Source of the DNA: CAVZXS01 sp963779325
GTDB taxonomy: Bacteria; Bacteroidota; Bacteroidia; Chitinophagales; Chitinophagaceae
Assembly: GCA_963779325.1 (NCBI GenBank)
Contig: CAVZXS010000037.1
Location: forward strand, 558,001-622,000
Reading direction: 5' to 3'
Length of the DNA: 64,000 nucleotides
Below, piece after piece: positions 17,626-26,075 of the stretch. Positions within the stretch are counted from its first letter, which is position 1. Each line of letters opens with the position of its first letter. The position numbers and the translations under genes are program-made. The notes under the pieces were generated by a model. It did no database searches and was not told the origin of the DNA. It saw nothing but the letters and a program-made list of their open reading frames with translations.

Positions 17626-18867
17626 TTATTCGTTAAGTAATTCGTCTACGGAATCGTAGAAATATTTTTTGAACTCAGTATAATGCTCTCCGGAACCCGG
17701 TCCGTAAAAACCCGTATGAAACTGTTTTACTTTCCCGTCTTTACCAATAAAGATTGTAGTAGGAAATACTTTGATGGCGGTCAGCTGAGGAAGCGTTTTT
17801 TCTGTTTTTAATGAGTCGCTTACACTTACTCCTGTAATCAGCATGGGATAAGTTACTTTGAAACGTTGCTGAAATTTGCGAAGAGTTATTTGTGAACGCT
17901 TAAAGTCGGTACTCAGTTCGTAGGCAAGCGATATTATTTCTACTCCGCGTTGTTTATTCTTTTTATAATAGTCCGTTAAGAAAGCCGTTTCATCCATACA
18001 ATTGGGGCACCAGCTCCCCATAATTTGTATAATAACCACTTTATTTTTAAATCGTTTATCATTTATGGAAATCGGTTTGCCGTTAATATCCGGGAAAGTA
18101 AAATCCAATTTTTCAAAACCTTCTTTTAATTGCGGCGTATTACCAACGTCGGGCAATTGCGCCCCGTCATTTTTTACAGCTACCCATTTTTCTTTTCCAG
18201 CAAAGCCCGAATAAAATATTCCGTCTGTGATAGTCTGATTATCATTGATGCGGGCACTAAAAAAATAAATATGACTGCCGTCAAATGCTGAAAGCAATAG
18301 CGAATCACCGGCTACTACGCCTTCGAGGTAACGGGCGTCGCCGCTTGGGGTTAATAAAGTACCCGTTAAATAATTATCTTTTTGTGTAAACTCGGCAATG
18401 GCCGGCCTTTCGGTGTTGTTTGGTCTTGTGATAGTAACGGCCCATCTCCCGCTGATATTATTCTTTGTTTTTTTGACGGCAGTAAAAAATCTTTCGGGTT
18501 GATTTGGATAAGCATAAAAAGGCCAGTATTGCTTTCCGTCGGCTGTACCCTTTATCCATGTTCCTTTTAAGGATCCGTCAGGCAGCAATTGTGTTTTAAA
18601 ATCCGACTCAAAAAAAGGCGTACTGAAATTGACAGAATCGTTTTTTATAACGAGGTTCGTAAGAATAATTTCTTCTTCGGCGTTTTTAATAACCAATCGC
18701 TTCTTTTTATTAACCTCAGTTACCTGTATAGTAAATACCACGGGTACGCCGTCTTTACGTATCAGCGACGCCCTCCAGGTACCGGTTTGTAAAGCAGGTT
18801 TCGTTTGAGCAACCATAGGCAGTGTAAATAAAAAAAGAATAAAAAATACCGATAGCGTTTTTTTCAT
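17626..18867 (-). CDS. TlpA-like thioredoxin-family protein with large N-terminal domain
   Basis: A signal peptide (MKKTLSVFFILFLFTLPMVAQ) is followed by a beta-rich region of about 230 residues, then a redoxin domain with IQIMGSWCPNCMDETAFL. The CPNC pair is the redox centre. VFPTTIFIGKDGKVKQFH supplies the cis-Pro loop. At 413 residues it resembles Bacteroidota TlpA proteins that reduce periplasmic disulfides, for example in cytochrome maturation. The N-terminal domain has an unclear role. The partner and redox direction are not evident from the context. Confidence 0.82.
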   Translation of the reverse strand: MKKTLSVFFILFLFTLPMVAQTKPALQTGTWRASLIRKDGVPVVFTIQVTEVNKKKRLVIKNAEEEIILTNLVIKNDSVNFSTPFFESDFKTQLLPDGSLKGTWIKGTADGKQYWPFYAYPNQPERFFTAVKKTKNNISGRWAVTITRPNNTERPAIAEFTQKDNYLTGTLLTPSGDARYLEGVVAGDSLLLSAFDGSHIYFFSARINDNQTITDGIFYSGFAGKEKWVAVKNDGAQLPDVGNTPQLKEGFEKLDFTFPDINGKPISINDKRFKNKVVIIQIMGSWCPNCMDETAFLTDYYKKNKQRGVEIISLAYELSTDFKRSQITLRKFQQRFKVTYPMLITGVSVSDSLKTEKTLPQLTAIKVFPTTIFIGKDGKVKQFHTGFYGPGSGEHYTEFKKYFYDSVDELLNE

Positions 18868-18960
18868 AGTATTATATTAGTGTACAAGATTACACCGGCA
18901 ATTGCAATAAGCAGCGTCACCATCGCGACAAATAATCATTGCAACAAATTAATAACAGTT

Positions 18961-19902
18961 TTATACCAAGTTTTCCAGCATATCTTTCGTCATTTTAGTT
19001 AAATCATAGTCATGTTTCCATCCCCAATCATTTCGGGCTACGGTATCATCTATACTCTGCGGCCAACTGTCGGCAATAATTTGCCGGTAATCAGGCTTAT
19101 AGGAAATGGTGAATTCAGGAATATGTTTTTGAATTTCAGCAGTAATTTCTTTTGGCGAAAAGCTAATAGCGGATACATTATAAGAAGTCCGGATTTTAAT
19201 TTTCGATGCAGGCGCTTCCATCAATTCCAAGGTAGCCCGTATAGCATCAGGCATATACATCATGGGCAAGTAAGTATCTTCTCTTAAAAAACATTCATAC
19301 TTTTTTTCTTCCAATGCTTCATGAAAAATTTCTACGGCATAATCAGTTGTGCCACCGCCGGGATCAGATTTGTAGGAAATCAATCCCGGGTAACGAAGGC
19401 TTCGTACATCCACACCGTATTTCATATTAAAATAATTACACCAAAACTCGCCGGCATATTTACTGATGCCGTACACTGTTGTTGGCTCTATAACCGTTTG
19501 TTGCGGGCAATTCTTTTTAGGAGAAGTGGGCCCAAAGACAGCGATAGAACTTGGCCAGTAGACCTTGTGCATTTTTTCCTCTCTTGCAATATCCAATACA
19601 TTTAATAAACCCTGCATATTAAGGCTCCATGCCAGGTGCGGGTTTTTCTCGCCGGTAGCAGAAAGAATAGCCGCCAATAAATATATCTGCGTAATGTTTT
19701 GGCGGATTACCTGCACGTGCAACATCTCTTTATTCATTACATCCAGGCTTACATAAGGGCCGGTACCATATAGTAATGGATTCTGTTCTCTTAGGTCACT
19801 TGCCACCACATTGGCATTACCGTATATTTTTCTTAGTGCAAGTGTAAGCTCCACTCCTATTTGTCCGCTGGCGCCGATAACAAGAATTTTTTCTTTTAGC
19901 AT
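18961..19902 (-). CDS. L-threonine 3-dehydrogenase, epimerase-fold (SDR) type
   Basis: The ATG at 19902 gives 313 residues; an in-frame TTG at 19911 is less likely. The N-terminus KILVIGASGQIGVELT is the NAD-binding loop. YGISKYAGE carries the catalytic Tyr and Lys, and PSSIAVFGP the Ser. The whole pattern, including RYPGLISYKSDPGGGTTDYA, fits the short-chain threonine dehydrogenases known from Flavobacterium and archaea rather than sugar epimerases. The product would be 2-amino-3-ketobutyrate, normally split by KBL, whose gene is not in this window. Confidence 0.82.
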   Translation of the reverse strand: MLKEKILVIGASGQIGVELTLALRKIYGNANVVASDLREQNPLLYGTGPYVSLDVMNKEMLHVQVIRQNITQIYLLAAILSATGEKNPHLAWSLNMQGLLNVLDIAREEKMHKVYWPSSIAVFGPTSPKKNCPQQTVIEPTTVYGISKYAGEFWCNYFNMKYGVDVRSLRYPGLISYKSDPGGGTTDYAVEIFHEALEEKKYECFLREDTYLPMMYMPDAIRATLELMEAPASKIKIRTSYNVSAISFSPKEITAEIQKHIPEFTISYKPDYRQIIADSWPQSIDDTVARNDWGWKHDYDLTKMTKDMLENLV

Positions 19903-20050
19903 ATTTATCAATTAATCATCAAATGTAACAGGCAAAAGGGAAACCAAAAAATGCCCGTTTAATCATGGAATCCCCCCGGATACTTAGTTACAGTTTTTTG
20001 CGGAAGCTTTTACAAATAATATTGTCTAATAATTACTAAACTCTCAACTA

Positions 20051-20542
20051 ATGAAACAAACTACTCCGATTTTAATTACAATATTCATACTTACCTCCTG
20101 CGGCAATAGCAGTCAAACCAAAGCTATCGAACAGGCAAAGCTGATTCAAGCCGGTATTAAACCCGGCACTGTAGCAACCGGCTCCAACGATTATACTATG
20201 ACAGCCAAAATAGATAGTAAAGATTGGGTGGCATCTTCCATGATGCCGCCCGATGCTGCCGGCAGAATAGTTGGGTATTATAATGATCAATACATCGGGC
20301 TGCCTTACAGCAAAACAGATATGGTAACAGGTAAAAAAATTATGATTGGCGAAAATGAAGCGGTTGATCTTTCACTCAATAATGGTTGTTTATGGAAAGA
20401 CGCCAAAGGCAAAATGGAAATCACAAAAGTAGATGATAATGCAGCAGAAGGAAAATTCTTTTTTACAAGCATCTGCAGCGGTACGGGCAAATCTGTTGAA
20501 GTTACTGATGGTTTCTTCCGGATACAGTTTTCAAAAAATTAA
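20051..20542 (+). CDS. lipoprotein of unknown function, paralogue of the 22122 gene
   Basis: The 163-residue protein has a lipoprotein signal (MKQTTPILITIFILTSCGNSS, lipobox LTSC). An EQAK helix follows, then KIDSKDWVASSMMPPDAAGRI, IGLP, and a C-terminal GKMEITKVDDNAAEGKFFFT segment. The same blocks appear in the gene at 22122-22646, so the two are paralogues. The pattern resembles small Bacteroidota surface lipoproteins annotated as DUF6252-like, but I cannot confirm a family. It heads four same-strand lipoprotein genes. Confidence 0.72.
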   Translation: MKQTTPILITIFILTSCGNSSQTKAIEQAKLIQAGIKPGTVATGSNDYTMTAKIDSKDWVASSMMPPDAAGRIVGYYNDQYIGLPYSKTDMVTGKKIMIGENEAVDLSLNNGCLWKDAKGKMEITKVDDNAAEGKFFFTSICSGTGKSVEVTDGFFRIQFSKN

Positions 20543-20561
20543 TGTATAAAAAATAAAGAAA

Positions 20562-21234
20562 ATGAAAAAGTATTTAAACATAACTCCGATTCTGTCCTTG
20601 TCAATATTCATTTTATTCGGTTGTAAAAAAAACAGCACTCCGGCACCGCCTCCTGCATCAAAAGATTACGCAGCATCCATAAAAGATAAAACATGGAGTG
20701 GCGAAATTATTTATACTGGCAGACTCAACGCAGTACTACACCGTTCACTTTAATGCTGACAATAGCTTGCTATGGACACAGCTATCCGGCGATTACCCGG
20801 GCAATTGGGGGTTAATCGAAAAGCAGCTTACCATAACTTTCGCCGGCAGCAATGCAGTGATACGAGGAGATATGACCGATGATGATAAATTGACTAATAT
20901 TTCAGTATCTAATACAAACGCCTACAAAATAAATAATGCTGCATTGGTGCTAAACCCCAACCTTACACTGGAAGGTACTATATGGAAGGGCTCCGGCTTT
21001 TTTGCGGTGGCAATATATCCTTTCGAAATAAGCTTTTTACCCGGCAACAAAGCAGAATTGAAAATTAACAATGTCACTCATCCTTTAAGAACATATACCC
21101 GGTCTTCTTCAGGAACCGGTATAAGAATAGCAGGCCCCGGCGGAACACAATATTTTGCTACAATAATCTCCGGCACTGAAATGAATGGAAGTTCCGGAAG
21201 CTCCGGCAACCCCTGGAAAACAACTAAGCAATAA
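20562..21234 (+). pseudogene. lipoprotein gene with an apparent +1 frameshift
   Basis: The first part (20562 on) reads MKKYLNITPILSLSIFILFGC, a lipoprotein signal, then KKNSTPAPPP and ends at a stop near 20753. The rest continues in the +1 frame from about 20715 (DSTQYYTVHFNADNSLLWTQ) to 21234. Removing one base near CTGGCAGAC (about 20713-20722) joins TWSGEIIYT to the DSTQYYTVHF block and restores about 223 residues. The function is unknown; a beta-sandwich-like calycin or lipocalin fold is conceivable. It starts 20 nt after the previous gene. It is either a true pseudogene or a base-call error. Confidence 0.65.
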
Positions 21235-21260
21235 AAAAAATATCATTCTAAAAAAATAAA

Positions 21261-22112
21261 ATGAAAAAATATATAAGCATACTTCCTGTTATTGTTCTGC
21301 TAACAGGCTTTTTACTTAGTTGCAAAAAAAACAGCCCCGCAGTCCCAACAGTTACTTCTGCAAAATGCACTGTAAAAACAGAAACCACAGCATTAGCGGG
21401 CAACCAAAAGTCATTTGAATATGAATGGGATGCCGGGGGAAAACTCATCCGTGTAAACACTTTTTTTCCTAATGGCGCATCGGCAGGCATTTATGAAATA
21501 GGTTCTCAATCAATTGTATTCAAACGAACCGGCTCCGGCATTACCACGCAACGTATCACTAAATATAATGTGAGTGATATTAATCTTGAGTTACCTACTG
21601 AAGCTTATCTTTCCCTGGATGATGGATTTATCCTTCGGGCAAATTATTACCATTATTTCTTTTTTTACAACGCCAAAAAACAATTGGTAAAAGTAGGCCA
21701 GCAAACAGAAAGTGTAATTGGCGATAACGAATACGATTTGGATATTTCTTACAATGCCCAGGGCAATGTGTCAGCTTTGCAATATAAATGGACGACAGGC
21801 CCCATCGTAGTGCTACCTCCTGTTACTGTAACATCTTACGATGATAAACCAACCCCTTATGCTGCAATTAAAAGCATGCCCTTTTTGCTGATAAATTATA
21901 ACTGGGATAATTACGACCCCGAACCTTTGCTTACAGTCTTAAGCAAAAATAATCCGCTTAATTATACCACCGGTTCAGGAGCAAACATTTTTACCAGAAC
22001 AATGGATTATCAATATAATACTGATGGCTTTCCGGTGGAAAGAAAGAACACTAATAAAAATGCGAATGGAGAATACACTTTTGCTCAAACATTTTCTTAT
22101 ACCTGTAAATAA
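21261..22112 (+). CDS. lipoprotein of unknown function
   Basis: The 283-residue protein starts MKKYISILPVIVLLTGFLLSC, a lipoprotein signal closely like that of the gene before it, followed by KKNSPAVPT. The body has YEWDAGGKLIRVNTFF and YNAQGNVSALQYKW, a pattern like the short beta-hairpin repeats of YD/RHS-type or DUF4595-type lipoproteins. It ends TFAQTFSYTCK. It lies 26 nt after the damaged lipoprotein gene and 9 nt before the next. I cannot assign a role. Confidence 0.7.
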   Translation: MKKYISILPVIVLLTGFLLSCKKNSPAVPTVTSAKCTVKTETTALAGNQKSFEYEWDAGGKLIRVNTFFPNGASAGIYEIGSQSIVFKRTGSGITTQRITKYNVSDINLELPTEAYLSLDDGFILRANYYHYFFFYNAKKQLVKVGQQTESVIGDNEYDLDISYNAQGNVSALQYKWTTGPIVVLPPVTVTSYDDKPTPYAAIKSMPFLLINYNWDNYDPEPLLTVLSKNNPLNYTTGSGANIFTRTMDYQYNTDGFPVERKNTNKNANGEYTFAQTFSYTCK

Positions 22113-22121
22113 ACAACCACT

Positions 22122-22646
22122 ATGAATGAGTCTATTTTAAAATCCGCAATTGTACTTTTTACAGCAACCGTTTTTATTTCCTGCGGCGGCAGTGAACAAA
22201 GCGGAGCTTTTGAGCAGGCAAAGCAAACCCGGGAAGCCATTCAACAGAATATGCCGGGCGGCATTCCGGTATCAACAAACGGATATGCCATGCGGGCTAA
22301 AATTAATGGCCAAGATTGGGAAGCAGCAACCGTTATGCCCGTAGATGCTGCAGGCAGGATAATTGGCGACAGCAAAGGTGAGCTTATCGGCCTGCCGCTA
22401 TATGGCGGCAAAGAAAAACTGGTGCAGGGACACAAAACAACCTTTAGTGAAGAACAGGTTGTTGACCTGATGACGAATGACAATATAGATATGTGGGGCG
22501 GAAATATAGGTGAAATGGAAATAACTAAAATAGATGAGCATTTCGCCGAAGGCAAATTTTATTTCACTGCCCGCAGCCGGCGTTCCGAAAAAAAAATGGA
22601 AGTGACTAAGGGTTACTTCCGCATTCCGCTGGCAAAAGATAACTAA
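22122..22646 (+). CDS. lipoprotein of unknown function, paralogue of the 20051 gene
   Basis: The 174-residue protein has lipobox FISC after a hydrophobic N-terminus, then EQAKQTREAI, AKINGQDWEAATVMPVDAAG, IGLP, and GEMEITKIDEHFAEGKFYFT. All are shared in order with the 20051-20542 product. The pairing and arrangement (A, B, B-like, A) suggest local duplication of a two-gene unit with divergence. It is probably anchored in the outer membrane facing out or into the periplasm. No enzymatic motif is visible. Confidence 0.72.
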   Translation: MNESILKSAIVLFTATVFISCGGSEQSGAFEQAKQTREAIQQNMPGGIPVSTNGYAMRAKINGQDWEAATVMPVDAAGRIIGDSKGELIGLPLYGGKEKLVQGHKTTFSEEQVVDLMTNDNIDMWGGNIGEMEITKIDEHFAEGKFYFTARSRRSEKKMEVTKGYFRIPLAKDN

Positions 22647-22770
22647 CCCGTTGTATTCTTTCTTTTCTAAAAAAAACGGCTTATGGGCAGGCACAGCAGT
22701 TATATGGATTCACAAAAAACATAATGGTCGTTGCTAATGAACATACAACTAAACTTATCAAACAATTAAT

Positions 22771-24729
22771 ATGCGGACACTCATTTTATTTTTACTGACC
22801 ATTTGTATAACACATACCGGCAATGCCCAACTAATTAAAAAAATCGGCGACAGGATAAAAGAAAACGCGGAGTGGAAAGCACAACAAAAAATGAACCAAA
22901 AAATAGAGGAGGGCTTAGACAGCCTTACCACGGTACCAAAAAAAATAGTTGATAAAAAGAAGGCAAAGAAAAAAGAAAAGGTTGAAAATACTGACCCGAA
23001 AAAAAACAATAGCAGCGCTAACAAAAAAGATAACCCCGGTGCACAGGGAAACTTGAATGCCTCAAGTGATGAAGAAACAGACATGGCGCCAAAAGATGGT
23101 TTTCTTACGCTAAGGCTCTCCAATAATAAAGTATTGACCAATGCATCTGTATTAATAAGTGGTGAAAGCATTCGGTATAAAAATTTTACGGGCGTTGAAA
23201 TTACAGTGAAAGGCCAATCGGATGCTGCTGATGTGAGAACGGTATCGTTAAACAATGATGGTAAATATTTTGCTGAATGGAATGCATCTATCAAAACCGG
23301 TGATTACACAGTAACTGTAAAAACAGGTGATAAAAAAACCGTGCAGTCCGCAATCTTTTCTGTAGAAGAACCCGACATTATTTTTGACGAATCGTGGCCG
23401 GAAGACAATACGAAAGAAACAAAAAAAGCATTGGACAAATTAGAAGATGCCACGGAAAAAGCGGAGGCCGGTCTTAGCCCGAAAGACAAAGCGGAATTAG
23501 AGAAAAAAATGGCCGAAGTAAAAGCCAAAGCGGACGTTGCACTAAAACTATTTAAAGACCTCAACACCGCTGCAAAAGAGCTGACCCGTTTAACCAAAAG
23601 CGGCAAAAAACTTTCGCCAAATCTGGCCGTGCACTTAACCGCATTAAACAACAGCCTTGCCGACCAGGCCGCACAAATGAAAAAAATTTCGGCCCTCACC
23701 GATCATCAGCCGCTTGACAATACCATTTGCGAACACCTGGTAATGGTGAACGAAGCCTGTGCTGCTTTCTCTGCCTTCACCAATTTTTGGTCCACCTCTT
23801 TAAAAACAATTTTACTGAATATTACATTGGATAAAGGGGTGCCTAAAGCAGTTGAAATTATCAAAAACAAAACGGTGAATGTTTCGTCACCCACTGATTT
23901 TTTATTAAAAGAACCGGCAAAAATTTTCGCCACTTCAAGGTTTGATGCAGAATCCTTAACAAGCAAATTAGGTAAAGCCGGTATTGCCGGCGATGTTACT
24001 CAATTTGCCACTGATGTTTTGATGAAAAAATATTGTGGCGTATTTAAAGGGGAAATAAAACACGATTATACCATTGATTTCAGAAACAGTGATGGTGTAA
24101 CCTGGTGGAAGTATGGGGTGGTAATGCAAGGCGCCTTATCGCTTCGTTACCCAAAAGAAGGAAGTAAAGGAAATATTATTAAAATGAAAGGCAATTTTGA
24201 AGGCAATGCCACAAAGTTTACCTTCTATCAAAACATAGAAGCGGATGATGGATTTAACGAGGGTACAAAGGGAAAGATTGAAGTGGTGGAATTAAAAGTG
24301 ATTAAGCCACCGGCTTTCCCCTTTGTCAGCAGCCTGAATGATCCTGCCGGCTTTGGCGCCGCAGCCCGTACGTTGGTTACCCCGGCCTGTTTTAATATGG
24401 TGATTGAAGCCGAATACGATGTGGATGCAGGTAAAATAAAACTGTTTGTCGCAAAGCCAATGATTGATTTCAGTCCGGCAATTGTGAACCAGTTGGTGTT
24501 TTTGATGATCGGAGCCGACCTGCTTCCTTATTTTAAACGGATGCTGTTTCCTATTCACAAAGCCTATCGCACTTTAGTATCTGTAGTAAGAGATCACAAT
24601 GAATTTACAGTGGAGAAAGATGCACAGGGCAATTTAAGTTTTTCAGGAAAAGCCAATAAACACCTCGGCTCCAAAAGCGATAAAATAGAACATAATATGA
24701 ATTATTCAGTTACAGCAAAAAAGGAATGA
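22771..24729 (+). CDS. large secreted protein, function unknown
   Basis: A signal peptide (MRTLILFLLTICITHTGNAQ) leads a 652-residue protein. Residues about 20-95 are Lys- and Asn-rich and of low complexity. A beta-sandwich-like part follows (TLRLSNNKVLTNASVLISGE), then a long charged helical region at about 210-330 (KKALDKLEDATEKAEAGLSPKD). The C-terminal half is beta-rich and ends in a short charged tail. No catalytic motif, lipobox or type IX sorting tail is seen. It follows the lipoprotein cluster after 124 nt and may be part of it. Confidence 0.6.
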   Translation: MRTLILFLLTICITHTGNAQLIKKIGDRIKENAEWKAQQKMNQKIEEGLDSLTTVPKKIVDKKKAKKKEKVENTDPKKNNSSANKKDNPGAQGNLNASSDEETDMAPKDGFLTLRLSNNKVLTNASVLISGESIRYKNFTGVEITVKGQSDAADVRTVSLNNDGKYFAEWNASIKTGDYTVTVKTGDKKTVQSAIFSVEEPDIIFDESWPEDNTKETKKALDKLEDATEKAEAGLSPKDKAELEKKMAEVKAKADVALKLFKDLNTAAKELTRLTKSGKKLSPNLAVHLTALNNSLADQAAQMKKISALTDHQPLDNTICEHLVMVNEACAAFSAFTNFWSTSLKTILLNITLDKGVPKAVEIIKNKTVNVSSPTDFLLKEPAKIFATSRFDAESLTSKLGKAGIAGDVTQFATDVLMKKYCGVFKGEIKHDYTIDFRNSDGVTWWKYGVVMQGALSLRYPKEGSKGNIIKMKGNFEGNATKFTFYQNIEADDGFNEGTKGKIEVVELKVIKPPAFPFVSSLNDPAGFGAAARTLVTPACFNMVIEAEYDVDAGKIKLFVAKPMIDFSPAIVNQLVFLMIGADLLPYFKRMLFPIHKAYRTLVSVVRDHNEFTVEKDAQGNLSFSGKANKHLGSKSDKIEHNMNYSVTAKKE

Positions 24730-24808
24730 TAAGCAACTAAAAAAAATGCTGGCGATGAAGCGGATGGTTAAGCATGTAATGATTTTTATTATCAATAAAT
24801 AGTTAAAC

Positions 24809-25250
24809 ATGAAAAAAATATTTTTTATATGAGTATCGCTTCATATGATGTTCGTCTCGTTTTCCCAATCACTCAAAGAAGTCGAAATAAGAAAATTAGA
24901 AGATGCGCAAAGGGAAGCCTTCTTAAAAAAAGATACTACCGCACTGTACAAAATTTTCTCCCCGGATTTTGTAGTGAATGCACCCACCAATAAAATTACC
25001 ACATTGCAACAACTGAAACATTTGATACGAAGCGGAGAAGTAGATATGGAAGTCTTTGAAAGAGTTACAGAGAAGGTAACCTTCAATAACAACATCGCTA
25101 TCGCAATGGGCAACAAAACCCTGCACCCTGCAGGCAAAATGCCTAACGCCGGCGAAACAGTAAAAAAAAAGATATACGAATTTCCGGATGAAAAATAAAG
25201 CGGGCCGGCAGTTGGTGGCAAGGCAGTCAACTATTATTGCTGTTGAATAA
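24809..25250 (+). pseudogene. NTF2-like (DUF4440-type) secreted protein, damaged at both ends
   Basis: An intact frame runs 24845-25198, but both ends look broken. Upstream, ATG at 24809 gives MKKIFFI, then TGA (24830-24832), then VSLHMMFVSFSQ in the same frame, a signal peptide cut by a stop. At the 3' end the chain shifts at a run of nine A (25162-25170). Dropping one A gives KRYTNFRMKNKAGRQLVARQSTIIAV and a stop at 25248-25250, the expected end of DUF4440-type proteins. The NTF2-like core (LEDAQREAFLKKDTTALYKI) is otherwise normal. It may be a pseudogene or contain sequencing errors. Confidence 0.65.
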
Positions 25251-25468
25251 TTTTATTTTATTACTAAACTCAATTTTATGAATTAATACAGAAAATTTAT
25301 CGGCAGGCAGCTTAAAATTATTTTCTTTACTTATAGACCCTGCTACCCTTCTATCTAATGACACATCAGCAAAAGTATCAATTAAACCATGCCGGTATTT
25401 TGTTTGCCGTGTTCCTTTTTTATGTACATTAATACAACTTAAATAATAAATACAAAAAACTAAATAGT

Positions 25469-26035
25469 ATGAAAAGAAATAAATTTATAGTGTCATTACT
25501 GTCAATTACCGCAGCGCCTTCTGTTTTATTCAGCCGCAATAAGCTTCGGTTAAAGAGGGCAGAAAAAGGTTTTAAAATAAGTGCCGGCGAAGGCCGCCTG
25601 CACGGCCACATAAAATTAAAAGGCGTTAACCAAAATATTATTGATGTAAAAATATCAGGTAACGACACAGATGGTGATTTGTTAATGTTTGAGCAAACAT
25701 CTTTAACGCAGGGCAAAGGCGTGCCACTGCATGTGCATCCCCTGCAGGATGAAATATTTTATGTACTGCAGGGTAAATATTATTTCCGGGTGGGGGAAGA
25801 TAAATACAATCTTGGTGTGGGCGACAGTATTTTTTTACCAAGAAAAGTACCCCATGCCTGGACACAGGTATCTGAACAAGGAAAACTAACAGTGATTTTG
25901 CAACCCGCCGGAAAGCTGGAAAATTTTTTTATAACAGTAGCCGGTTTAAAACATGAACCCACGGCAGACGAAATGAAACAAATTTTTGCTGATAATGAAA
26001 TGCAAGTGGTGGGTCCGCCTTTAAAGATTGAATAA
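25469..26035 (+). CDS. cupin domain protein, exported
   Basis: The 188-residue protein has an N-terminal hydrophobic export segment (FIVSLLSITAAPSVLFS). A single cupin barrel follows, with motif 1 PLHVHPLQDEIFYVLQG and motif 2 DSIFLPRKVPHAW. The His, His, Glu and His metal ligands are present. The reaction cannot be told; such proteins are often dioxygenase-like or sugar-isomerase-like. It is separated by over 200 nt from the damaged gene before it and by 40 nt from the sensor kinase after it. Confidence 0.78.
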   Translation: MKRNKFIVSLLSITAAPSVLFSRNKLRLKRAEKGFKISAGEGRLHGHIKLKGVNQNIIDVKISGNDTDGDLLMFEQTSLTQGKGVPLHVHPLQDEIFYVLQGKYYFRVGEDKYNLGVGDSIFLPRKVPHAWTQVSEQGKLTVILQPAGKLENFFITVAGLKHEPTADEMKQIFADNEMQVVGPPLKIE

Positions 26036-26075
26036 CTTGTGCCACTGCTGATAAAATATAGATTAACTTTAAGCT

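Noticed and set aside
19710..19724. parS-like site around TGCACGTGCA in the threonine dehydrogenase gene
   Set aside because: Only the central CACGTG and one arm match the known parS; it is explained by coding sequence.
22758..23294. 178-codon ORF opposite the 22771 secreted protein
   Set aside because: Its Phe/Ser-rich run arises from the complement of Lys-rich codons in the real gene.
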